Below are positions 1-7,617 of a stretch of 46,077 bases of DNA, piece after piece. The position numbers were made by a program, and so were the translations under genes. This DNA is from Bacteroidales bacterium (lineage in GTDB: Bacteria; Bacteroidota; Bacteroidia; Bacteroidales; Tenuifilaceae). How positions within the stretch are numbered: the first letter of the stretch is position 1; every line of letters begins with the position of its first letter. The DNA is taken from the NCBI GenBank assembly GCA_003818205.1, contig RPRQ01000038.1, positions 1 to 46,077 on the forward strand, given 5' to 3'. Below the pieces are notes generated by a model. It was given only the letters and a program-made list of their open reading frames with translations. It did no database searches and was not told where the DNA came from.

Positions 1-123
1 AAAGTATAAAGGTTAAAGTATAAAGGTTAAAGTATAAAGGTTAAAGTATAAAGGTTAAAGTATAAAGGTTAAAGTATAAAGGTTAAAGTATAAAGGTTAA
101 AGTATAAAGGTTAAAGTATAAAG
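1..123. repeat. 14-bp tandem repeat array
   Basis: Eight complete head-to-tail copies of AAAGTATAAAGGTT fill positions 1-112, and an 11-base partial copy ends at 123. Copies are identical. The array starts at the window edge, so more copies may lie outside. It sits downstream of moaA and contains no gene. The unit is too short and has no spacers, so it is a simple satellite and not a CRISPR. Confidence 0.95.
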
Positions 124-189
124 TTCACAACCCATAACAGATAACTTATAACAGACAACAGAAAAACGTAATACAGCAACACAACTCTT

Positions 190-990
190 CTATCCCCCAA
201 TATTATAAAACTCCCCCTCTAAGTTTTGGCTTCCGCTTTCGGGTTTTTGGCCAATGGCCGTTTGAATGGCAATTCTTGCTCCTAGTTCACGGATATTGAA
301 TCCTAAATCGCTAAAAAGACATGGCTTAATATAGCCGTTTGCTGTTAATCTTAAGCGGTTGCAGCTAGAGCAATTTCCACCCTCGCCGCCTTCAACTTGA
401 CCAAAAATACCTTGTTCAAGATTCATCATTGGGATGAACCGCACCTCAAAACCATTGCTGATTGCAAATTCTTTAACGGCAATGGCATCGGGTTCATTGG
501 ATGATTTATCGATTACGCAGTTAATCTTGATTGGATTGAAGCCAACCCTTTTTGCTTCTTCCAGACCCTTAAATACATCGTTTATATTTCCTCCACGGGT
601 AATCAACTTGAATTTTTCGATGTCTAAGGTATCAAGGCTGACATTGATTCGGCGTAAGCCAGCATCCCATAGGGGTTGTGCGAATTGCGACATCAGCACA
701 GCGTTGGTTGTCATGCTTAAATCATCGATACCAGAGATTTTGGCAATCATTCTAACCAAATCAACAATTCCTTTTCTTACCAAAGGCTCTCCACCAGTGA
801 TTCGAACCTTATTAACCCCTAATGAAACAGCCTCTTTAATAAATGCCGTAATCTCATCGAATGTCAATATATCTTCATGCTTCACCTGGGCTATGCCATC
901 TTCGGGCATGCAATAGGTGCAACGTAGGTTGCATCGGTCGGTTACCGAGATTCTTAAATAGTTTATTTTGCGATTATAGCGGTCTAACAT
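190..990 (-). CDS. moaA: GTP 3',8-cyclase MoaA (short form)
   Basis: Radical SAM enzyme for the first step of molybdenum cofactor synthesis, converting GTP to 3',8-cyclo-7,8-dihydro-GTP in the cytoplasm. The N-terminal cluster motif is C20-x3-C24-x2-C27 followed by MPEDG; the GGEPL SAM motif is at 66-70. The second 4Fe4S site is C207-x2-C210-x13-C224 in the context CNRLRL. The protein ends in GG, the C-terminal tail needed by MoaA. At 266 residues it is clearly shorter than the usual ~325; the missing part lies between RFIPMMN (184-190) and C207, where most MoaA proteins carry about 50 more residues. Its start overlaps the end of moeA by 17 bp, so the two are cotranscribed. Identity is secure; the short form may be lineage-specific. 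Confidence 0.95.
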   Translation of the reverse strand: MLDRYNRKINYLRISVTDRCNLRCTYCMPEDGIAQVKHEDILTFDEITAFIKEAVSLGVNKVRITGGEPLVRKGIVDLVRMIAKISGIDDLSMTTNAVLMSQFAQPLWDAGLRRINVSLDTLDIEKFKLITRGGNINDVFKGLEEAKRVGFNPIKINCVIDKSSNEPDAIAVKEFAISNGFEVRFIPMMNLEQGIFGQVEGGEGGNCSSCNRLRLTANGYIKPCLFSDLGFNIRELGARIAIQTAIGQKPESGSQNLEGEFYNIGG

Positions 991-2155
991 CTACCAATTC
1001 TCCCTCTTTTATTTCTGACTCTCCCAATGGTATCATGATATAACCATCTGTTTTTGCCAATGCGAAAATATGCGCTGAGCCATGAAAATCAACGGCTTCA
1101 ACTTTATTGTTAGCGTTTACTAAAATAGGGATAAGACCTAATCGCTCAACTTTTTTGCGTTGGTAGCCATTGGCTAATGGTAACCGAACAATAGATTTTG
1201 TATTTGGTTCTCCGCCCATCAGCTTCTGAATAGTTGGTTTTACAAGTATTTCGAATTGCATGTACGATGAAACTGGATTACCAGGTAGACCAAAAATCAT
1301 CTTTCCATCCTTAATCCCGAACTTTGTGGGCTTTCCAGGTTGAACGGAAATGCTATCGAATAGGATTTGAATTCCAAGTTTTTTCATTACCGATGGAACG
1401 TAATCATAATCACCCATCGATACGCCTCCCGTAAGAATAACTATATCGCTATCTTTTAATGCATTTGAGATTGCATTGTAAGTTGCCTCTTCGGTATCCT
1501 TAACAATTCCAATGTAATTGGGTTTGGCGTTAGCCTTTAATATTTGCCCCACAAGTTGATGGCCGTTGCTATTGCGAATCTGTCCTCCTGTAGGTTTTTG
1601 CTGAGGTTCAACTAGCTCATCGCCAGTGACAAGAACTGCAACCGAAGGTTTTACCGAAACGGTGGGTTGAGTACAACCCAGAGCCGCCATAATGGCAATA
1701 TGCTGAGCCGAAAGGGTAGTCCCCTTTTGAATTGCTACTTCGCCAGTTTTCATATCCTCACCAAGGATACAGATATTTGCTCGGGGAGTTTCGCCTGTAA
1801 AAACTATTCTATTAAAGCCAATCTCTTTAACATCTTCAACCATCAGCACGCAATCGGCACCTTTAGGAATCATCGCTCCGGTCATTATCTTAGAGCATTG
1901 GCCTTGTGTAACCGTTTTAGTTGGAACAACACCAGCAGGAATTGTTTCGATAACCTCTAATTCGCCTTTAGCATCGCTCATTCTGCATGCATACCCATCA
2001 ACAGCAGTTTTGTTGAAAGGTGGCATGTTCATGTCCGAAATTACGTTGGCAGATAAAACCCTTCCAATTGAGTTCCATAGATCAACCCTTTCAACCTTGT
2101 TTATTTGCTTTGCGTTTGAAAGAACTATATCTATTGCCTTATCGAGAGTTATCAT
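974..2155 (-). CDS. moeA: Molybdopterin molybdotransferase MoeA
   Basis: Inserts molybdate into adenylated molybdopterin, a late step of Mo-cofactor synthesis. I chose the internal start that gives MITLDKAIDIVLS (393 residues, normal for MoeA); an upstream start at 2272 would add 39 residues of hydrophobic sequence not seen in the family. Visible motifs: TAVDGYA near residue 45, VTGDELV with the following GGQIRNSN, ILTGGVSMGDYDYVP of the MoCF-binding domain, and FGLPGNPVSSYM. It is the upstream partner of moaA with a 17-bp overlap. The other moa genes are not in the window. Confidence 0.95.
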   Translation of the reverse strand: MITLDKAIDIVLSNAKQINKVERVDLWNSIGRVLSANVISDMNMPPFNKTAVDGYACRMSDAKGELEVIETIPAGVVPTKTVTQGQCSKIMTGAMIPKGADCVLMVEDVKEIGFNRIVFTGETPRANICILGEDMKTGEVAIQKGTTLSAQHIAIMAALGCTQPTVSVKPSVAVLVTGDELVEPQQKPTGGQIRNSNGHQLVGQILKANAKPNYIGIVKDTEEATYNAISNALKDSDIVILTGGVSMGDYDYVPSVMKKLGIQILFDSISVQPGKPTKFGIKDGKMIFGLPGNPVSSYMQFEILVKPTIQKLMGGEPNTKSIVRLPLANGYQRKKVERLGLIPILVNANNKVEAVDFHGSAHIFALAKTDGYIMIPLGESEIKEGELVDVRPL

Positions 2156-2348
2156 AATTGTGCATTTACGAGGGCGTAAAGTTGCGAATAAAATAGGCAA
2201 AAGGGAAGGGGTTATGCAAAAAAATATATATCCCAATAAAATTGGCTTAAGTTCAATAGAAATTGATAACAAGATTAGTAAAGCATAACTTACAGGTAAT
2301 TTTTTTTAGAAAAATTACATTACAATTAAATGTATAGATGAAGAAGGA

Positions 2349-3188
2349 CTATTTTTTGTTCAATATATTTGTAGAATCTGGGTTTGATAAAAAATTCTGA
2401 TTGGTTATAATACTTTTTCCTAATTCTTTTTCAGTTTCTTTTCGAGCTTTGCCAGCAACACTTCCACCTCTTTTTGCTACCTTTTTGTTTCTTTCAAAGG
2501 TATCAGGTTTTTCGTTTTTAGATATTTCTGTAGTAACCTTTTCGCCAAGCATTGTAAATATTAACTCTAAATCGTTCATGTGGTCGCGTAGGTTATGATT
2601 TGTCTTTTTTAACCCCTTCAGATCTTTATATTCCGATGGTGTAAGTCCAAATGTAGCCTTTGATATTTCAGAGGTTAGAATAGCGAAATCGCTATCATGC
2701 TCAATCCCTCTTTCTTTCCACTCATCGGTGAGATTTTGCCGTATAGCAATGCCTCTTAAACGCTTATCAATCCAATCCTTGGGGTAGCCTTTCTGCTCAT
2801 AAAATTGTTTCATACGTTCTTGGGCAAGTTCTGGATTTTCAATTTCCTGTACTCGATCATACCCAACTTTGGCCAGCCATTGTTTAAAAGGTTCTGCTTT
2901 TGGAGAAGGAATCGATTGAATAATCCGAAACAGTACTTGGGTGTTGGCGCAATCTGTTAATCGATTTTTACCATCTGGTGCTTCAAGTTTGAACTGTCGA
3001 CAATTTGTCGACAGTTCAAATCCAGCCTCGGTTGTCACCCTTAATTTCATCTTAAACCAATAATCGCGGGGATTTATGCTTTCGGTTAGGGCTCCCACAA
3101 TATCTACCACTGAATAATACCATTCGTTATTGTGCCATAGTCTACGAATGTTTCTGTTCTCGAATATTACAATTTTATCCTGTTTCAT
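2349..3188 (-). CDS. BRO-N / DinD-like antirepressor-family protein
   Basis: 279 residues. The N-terminal half (IVIFENRNIRRLWHNNEWYY, then VVDIVGALTES and RDYWFKMK) matches the Bro-N domain found in phage antirepressors and baculovirus BRO proteins; the middle and C-terminal part (GYDRVQEIENPELAQERM, then GIAIRQNLTDEW and FAILTSEI) is the pattern of DinD-type chromosomal proteins. The C-terminal end is Lys-rich (KKVAKRGGSVAGKARKETEK) and probably flexible. The biological role of these chromosomal copies is not established; DNA binding is inferred. It stands alone between moeA and the thiamin locus. A 33-bp perfect palindrome lies inside the coding sequence. Confidence 0.85.
   Translation of the reverse strand: MKQDKIVIFENRNIRRLWHNNEWYYSVVDIVGALTESINPRDYWFKMKLRVTTEAGFELSTNCRQFKLEAPDGKNRLTDCANTQVLFRIIQSIPSPKAEPFKQWLAKVGYDRVQEIENPELAQERMKQFYEQKGYPKDWIDKRLRGIAIRQNLTDEWKERGIEHDSDFAILTSEISKATFGLTPSEYKDLKGLKKTNHNLRDHMNDLELIFTMLGEKVTTEISKNEKPDTFERNKKVAKRGGSVAGKARKETEKELGKSIITNQNFLSNPDSTNILNKK
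2988..3020. repeat. 33-bp perfect palindrome inside the BRO-family gene
   Basis: Left arm TTTGAACTGTCGACAA (2988-3003), one central T, then the exact reverse complement TTGTCGACAGTTCAAA (3005-3020). It is fully within codons and encodes FELSTNCRQFK. Flanking bases (G2987, T3021) break the symmetry. The mRNA would form a 16-bp hairpin; as DNA it could be a self-operator. Confidence 0.95.
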
Positions 3189-3422
3189 GGTTTTTTGAGA
3201 AATAGTATTAAAATCTATGCTAACGAAGTTACCAATAAATTCAATTCAAATACGATGATCTTAAAAATTATTAGAGGAAACAAAAAATAAAAGCCTAGAA
3301 TTATTGAAGTTAAATGCCTAATAGTATTATGTATAACTATTTGCTTGTAAATCAGAATAAATCAGTAATTATTGGGCTATTATTTGGAGGATTGAATCTT
3401 TTAACCATATCTTTGAGGCTGT
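3189..3422. other. Intergenic stretch before the thiamin riboswitch
   Basis: About 230 AT-rich bases between the divergent BRO-family gene and the riboswitch. No convincing coding region. It must hold the promoter for the thiamin operon, but I cannot point to a clean TAnnTTTG box. Confidence 0.6.
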
Positions 3423-3502
3423 CTTTTGGGGGTGCCTTAATACAACGGGCTGAGATCATACCCTTTGAACCTGATGCGGTTAGTACCGACGAAGGGACAA
3501 GA
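3423..3502 (+). promoter_or_regulatory. TPP (THI-box) riboswitch
   Basis: Contains the conserved THI-box core: GGGGGTGCC, then GGGCTGAGATCATACCC, GAACCTGATGCGGTTAGTACC and GACGAAGGGA. The closing helix P1 can form from CTTTTG (3423-3428) and CAAGAG (3497-3502). It lies about 140 bases upstream of the TonB receptor start, so thiamin pyrophosphate should repress the three-gene operon that follows. The expression platform between 3503 and 3642 is not obvious to me. Confidence 0.95.
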
Positions 3503-3642
3503 GTTTTAAATGACCTTAAAGTATTATTCCCCCTTTTCTTGGTTGCTAATGATTGGCTCTTAAAACGGCTTGTGCACTCTGTTTTGATAACCTTTTCATT
3601 AGCGAAGTAAATAATGTTTTAACCAAAAAAAGGTATTTTAAA

Positions 3643-6093
3643 ATGAAAAAAATTGTCTTTTTGCTGCTTTTGCAGCTTATGGGAGTTTGGCTTTATGCCA
3701 AACCCGTTGAGTCCTTTGCTACCTATCAGATATCGGGTAGAATTACCGATGAGAATGGAAGTCCATTAATTGGAGCAACAGTTATAATTGAGAATTCTCT
3801 TCAAGGAAGCATGTCTGATCTTAATGGTTCATACACCATGATGAAGATTAAATCAGGGGTTTACACCATTTCCGTTTCTTTTATTGGTTACGAGAAAAAG
3901 AGTATTGAGGTAAATCTGGAAAAGGATTTAGTACTTGATTTTACTCTTAAACCTTCATCCATAATGGGTGAGGAGATAGTTGTAAATGCAACAAGGGCAT
4001 CTACTCGAATGCCAATAGCTCAAACCAATTTAAGTAAAGAGGATATAAAAAAAACGAATACTGGTTTCGATATCCCTTTCTTATTGGAAATGATTCCATC
4101 GGTTGTGGCTACCTCCGAGAGCGGTACGGGGGTTGGAAATACAGCATTCAGAATTCGTGGAACGGATATGAGTCGTATTAACGTAACGGTAAATGGTATC
4201 CCTATAAATGATGCCGAATCGCAAGGGGTTTACTGGGTGAATATGCCTGATTTTACCAATTCGGTTGATAATATTCAGGTTCAAAGGGGGGTAGGAACGT
4301 CAACCAATGGATCTGCTGCATTTGGAGCATCGGTTAACTTTCAAACATCAACCCTTGCTCCTGAGCCATTTACAAAAATTGATTTATTGACAGGTTCATT
4401 TGGAACATGGAAAACTTCAGCAATAGTTGGAACCGGTTTAATAAACAAACAGTTCAGCTTCGAGGGTCGATTCTCACAGCTAAAATCCGATGGGTATATC
4501 GATAGGGGCAGCTCCGACCATCGCTCGATGTTTTTAACGGGTGCATGGCATACCTCAAAGAGCTTGCTCAGGTTTAATTTTATTCATGGCGAGGAGCATA
4601 CCGGGATTACCTGGACAGGAACGCCTGGGTATATGCTCGATTCCATCAGAACCTTTAACCCTGAAGGGATATACAAGGATGCCGCAGGCAATACCCATTA
4701 CTATAAGGATCAAAAGGATAATTATACTCAAACCCATTATCAGCTGATGTATAGCCATCAGCTAGCAAGTTGGCTTAGTTTTTCAACGGCGTTGCATTTA
4801 ACAAAGGGAGCAGGCTATTATGAGGAGTTCAAGGATGGAACTAAATTTAGTAAGTATGGAATAATCGATCCAGTTATTGGTGGAGTTACTTTTAGCAAAA
4901 CAGACCTAATTCGTCAAAAATGGATCGATAACGATTTTTACGGAACAACACTTTCGTTAAACTATCGTCAAGGCATTGTTGATGCAACTTTTGGTGGTGG
5001 TTGGAATAAGTACGATGGCGATCATTTTGGTCGAATCCTTTGGACTGAAATAAATGGTGGAATTCCTAAAAACTATGAGTGGTACAATAATAATGGGGTT
5101 AAAACCGATTTCAATTTTTTTGGAAAATCTACGGTGCAAATTACCGAGCAATTAAATGCGTATGCTGATTTGCAGTATCGTACAATTAGCTATAAGCTGA
5201 AAGGTCCCGATGACGATTTGGCAAACCTAGATCAATCGCATGTATGGGCGTTTTTCAATCCAAAATTTGGTTCGGTATTTAAAATAACTGAAAACCAAGA
5301 GGTATTCGCTTCGTTTGGAGTAGGCAATAGAGAACCTTCGAGGGCGGATTTAAAGGATGCAATGAAGTATGGTTCAAATAACACTCCCCGATCAGAACAA
5401 TTATTTGACTATGAATTTGGATACACATTTAAAAATCCAATTTTTGTAATCGGATTGAACCTATACTACATGGATTACAAGGATCAACTCGTTCTTACAG
5501 GTAAACTTAGCGATGTTGGTTATCCATTAATGACAAATGTTGAGAAGAGTTACCGTGCGGGTGTTGAGGTAAATGTTGGAGTTAAACCATTAAGCTGGTT
5601 ACGTTGGATTGTAAATACAACCATCAGCGAAAATAGGATTAAGAATTTTATTGAATATGTTGAACTTTATGATAATTCGACTGATTGGACTCCGCAAGAA
5701 CAAAAGCAGACTAATCTAGGTAATACACCCATTTCATTCTCTCCATCTTTTGTGGGTTCAAGCCAAATATCTATTAACCCTATAAGACCCCTAACATTAT
5801 CGCTGATTAGCAAGTATGTTGGAGATCAGTACTACGACAATACAGGTAGTTCGGAACGAAAACTAGATGGCTATTTTGTTAACAATATTATAGTTGACTA
5901 CTCGCTAAAGATGAAAGGTTTAAAAGCCATAAGTTTACAGCTTGCGGTGAACAATGTTTTAAATAGTTTATACCTTGCAAATGCGTGGGTTTATCGAGCT
6001 CAATTCGCCAATGGTGATCCAGAATATCGCGAAGATGGATTTTTTCCCCAAGCAGGAACAAACTTTATGGTGAAATTAGGGGTAGAGTTTTAA
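3643..6093 (+). CDS. TonB-dependent receptor, thiamin-regulated Omr1 type
   Basis: Outer-membrane importer, predicted to bring thiamin or a precursor into the periplasm using TonB energy. Start chosen at MKKIVFLLLL because it gives a clean signal peptide; the frame is open back to 3553 but that part overlaps the leader. Domains in order: signal peptide (~1-21), carboxypeptidase-regulatory-like domain (~26-110, ISGRITDENGSPLIGATV), plug (~130-240, with FRIRGTDMSRINVTVNGIPI), then a beta-barrel to the C terminus ending FMVKLGVEF. The order riboswitch - receptor - PnuT - thiamin pyrophosphokinase is the classical Bacteroidota thiamin salvage operon, and this context, not the sequence alone, gives the substrate. 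816 residues. Confidence 0.9.
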   Translation: MKKIVFLLLLQLMGVWLYAKPVESFATYQISGRITDENGSPLIGATVIIENSLQGSMSDLNGSYTMMKIKSGVYTISVSFIGYEKKSIEVNLEKDLVLDFTLKPSSIMGEEIVVNATRASTRMPIAQTNLSKEDIKKTNTGFDIPFLLEMIPSVVATSESGTGVGNTAFRIRGTDMSRINVTVNGIPINDAESQGVYWVNMPDFTNSVDNIQVQRGVGTSTNGSAAFGASVNFQTSTLAPEPFTKIDLLTGSFGTWKTSAIVGTGLINKQFSFEGRFSQLKSDGYIDRGSSDHRSMFLTGAWHTSKSLLRFNFIHGEEHTGITWTGTPGYMLDSIRTFNPEGIYKDAAGNTHYYKDQKDNYTQTHYQLMYSHQLASWLSFSTALHLTKGAGYYEEFKDGTKFSKYGIIDPVIGGVTFSKTDLIRQKWIDNDFYGTTLSLNYRQGIVDATFGGGWNKYDGDHFGRILWTEINGGIPKNYEWYNNNGVKTDFNFFGKSTVQITEQLNAYADLQYRTISYKLKGPDDDLANLDQSHVWAFFNPKFGSVFKITENQEVFASFGVGNREPSRADLKDAMKYGSNNTPRSEQLFDYEFGYTFKNPIFVIGLNLYYMDYKDQLVLTGKLSDVGYPLMTNVEKSYRAGVEVNVGVKPLSWLRWIVNTTISENRIKNFIEYVELYDNSTDWTPQEQKQTNLGNTPISFSPSFVGSSQISINPIRPLTLSLISKYVGDQYYDNTGSSERKLDGYFVNNIIVDYSLKMKGLKAISLQLAVNNVLNSLYLANAWVYRAQFANGDPEYREDGFFPQAGTNFMVKLGVEF

Positions 6094-6159
6094 TTAAAGC
6101 GACAAGCGACAAGTGGTAAGTGAAAAGCTAACTGTCAACTAACAACGGTCAACTAAGCT

Positions 6160-6768
6160 ATGGAGTGGTTATTAAATAACTATGTAGAGGTACTTGGGGC
6201 CATAGCAGGCCTCATTTACCTTTACTTAGAAATTAAGCAGAATATATGGCTTTGGCCGTTGGGCATTATTACCTCTGCCTTTTATGTCTATGTATTTTTT
6301 GTCTCAAAGTTTTATGCCGATATGGGACTACAAGTATTCTATCTGGTAATAAGCTTTTATGGCTGGTGGCATTGGTTGTATGGCGGTAACTCAACTTCTA
6401 AGCATGAACTTCCAATTACCCGAACATCGCTAAAACAATGGATTTATTTGACTTTAATTACCATATTTTTATTTGGGTTAATGGTATTTATTCTTAAGAA
6501 TTATACCGATTCTCCTGTACCCTATGGCGATTCATTTGTTACAGCGTTAAGTATAACTGGTACTTGGATGCTTGCCCGAAAACTTATTGAGCATTGGTGG
6601 ATTTGGGTGGTTGTAAATCTAGTATCTTTAGTGCTGTTTATATGGAAAGATCTTTACCCAACATCAATACTATTTTTCTTCTATTTTACCTTGGCTGTGT
6701 ATGGCTATTATCAGTGGAAGAAAGAGATGGTGAAAGGTGAAAGTCAAAAGACAAAAATCAAAGATTAA
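6160..6768 (+). CDS. pnuT: PnuT, PnuC-family thiamin transporter
   Basis: Inner-membrane facilitator of the PnuC family, predicted to move thiamin from periplasm to cytoplasm. 202 residues with about seven hydrophobic segments. The family motif is visible as IKQNIWLWPLGI (~residues 26-37), followed by FYGWWHWLYGG and, near the end, WKDLYPTSILFF. Its position between the riboswitch-controlled receptor and thiamin pyrophosphokinase points to thiamin rather than nicotinamide riboside. The last dozen residues are Lys-rich and come from a simple-sequence stretch, so the exact C terminus may vary between strains. Confidence 0.9.
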   Translation: MEWLLNNYVEVLGAIAGLIYLYLEIKQNIWLWPLGIITSAFYVYVFFVSKFYADMGLQVFYLVISFYGWWHWLYGGNSTSKHELPITRTSLKQWIYLTLITIFLFGLMVFILKNYTDSPVPYGDSFVTALSITGTWMLARKLIEHWWIWVVVNLVSLVLFIWKDLYPTSILFFFYFTLAVYGYYQWKKEMVKGESQKTKIKD

Positions 6769-6822
6769 AAATCAAAAAAAACTAAAACCTAAAGCAAAAC
6801 AGCATCAATTTATCAAGGTATC

Positions 6823-7482
6823 ATGATTAACCTAAAACTGTCAACCCTGTCTGCCGGCAGGAAGGTGTCAACTGTTATCGTTGCTGATGGGAAGTTCCCT
6901 GAGCATAAAATACCTTTGAAAGCACTTGCTGATGCAGAAATTGTAGTTTGCTGTGATGGAGCTACTACAAAGGTTGATAGTTATGGCATTACTCCAACAG
7001 CGGTAGTTGGTGATCTTGATTCCTTAAGCGATAGCCTCAAAATGAAGTATTCCGATAGGCTATTCCATGAGCCTGATCAAAACTCTAACGATTTGACTAA
7101 AGCTATAATGTGGTGCTTGGCAAGAAATTATACTGATATTACAATTCTCGGTGCCACAGGGCTTCGTGAGGATCACACGTTGGGCAATATCGGGTTATTA
7201 TCGAAGTATGCTAGGCTCGGGGTAAATGTAAAGATGCTTACCGATACAGGCTATTTTTTACCCCTTCTATCTTCGTCAACATTAGAAAGTTTTAAAGGCC
7301 AGCAGGTATCAATCTTTTCGCCCAGCAATAAAGCCATAATTACAACCATCAATCTCAGATATCCTATCGAAAATCGTTCATTGGAGGAGTACTGGATGGG
7401 TACGCTAAACGAAAGTTTAGGCGATAGCTTTGGCATAAGTTTTGAAAATGAATCTCTCATAATTTTTATGACATATCAATAA
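6823..7482 (+). CDS. thiN: Thiamin pyrophosphokinase
   Basis: Cytoplasmic enzyme that converts thiamin to thiamin pyrophosphate, trapping what the receptor and PnuT import. 219 residues. Signature pieces: CDGATTKV (~46-53), VVGDLDSLS (~62-70), PDQNSNDLTKAI (~84-95) and the ILGATGLREDHTLGNIGLL stretch (~109-127), which are the catalytic Asp-rich loops of the family. Third gene of the riboswitch operon. The N terminus is unusual: residues 9-17 are encoded by a 27-bp palindrome-containing segment flanked by direct repeats, and removing it gives a typical MINLKLSTVIVADG start. Confidence 0.93.
   Translation: MINLKLSTLSAGRKVSTVIVADGKFPEHKIPLKALADAEIVVCCDGATTKVDSYGITPTAVVGDLDSLSDSLKMKYSDRLFHEPDQNSNDLTKAIMWCLARNYTDITILGATGLREDHTLGNIGLLSKYARLGVNVKMLTDTGYFLPLLSSSTLESFKGQQVSIFSPSNKAIITTINLRYPIENRSLEEYWMGTLNESLGDSFGISFENESLIIFMTYQ
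6839..6872. repeat. 27-bp palindromic insert flanked by 7-bp direct repeats within the TPK gene
   Basis: TGTCAAC occurs at 6839-6845 and again at 6866-6872. Between them lies CCTGTCTGCCGGCAGGAAGG (6846-6865), which matches the reverse complement of the repeat at 35497-35516 at 18 of 20 positions. The insert length is 27 bp (nine codons), so the frame is kept. This is the visible footprint of a short dispersed palindrome that inserted in a coding region. Confidence 0.75.
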
Positions 7483-7617
7483 TATATTATGTATTGATAA
7501 TCAATATAATAATTATATTCTATATTTTATCTGTATCGTTATTATTTGTTAATAATTATTCAAACTGTAACATTTTTGCTGATTTTCTATCTTATATCTA
7601 AAACAATTTAATAAAGC
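7483..7617. other. AT-rich intergenic region upstream of the DUF5686 gene
   Basis: About 135 bases of very AT-rich sequence. It separates the thiamin operon from the next gene and presumably carries its promoter. No terminator hairpin or consensus -7 box is clear. Confidence 0.5.

Noticed and set aside
1-123. CRISPR-like array
   Set aside because: The units are 14 bp, directly joined and have no spacers.
434-916. 160-codon open frame on the plus strand
   Set aside because: It is the antisense shadow of moaA, has no family features and no promoter.
2156-2272. Upstream extension of moeA
   Set aside because: The added 39 residues are hydrophobic and absent from the MoeA family; the protein begins naturally at MITLDKA.
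3553-3642. Upstream extension of the thiamin TonB receptor gene
   Set aside because: The extra 30 residues precede a perfect signal peptide and come from the riboswitch expression region.
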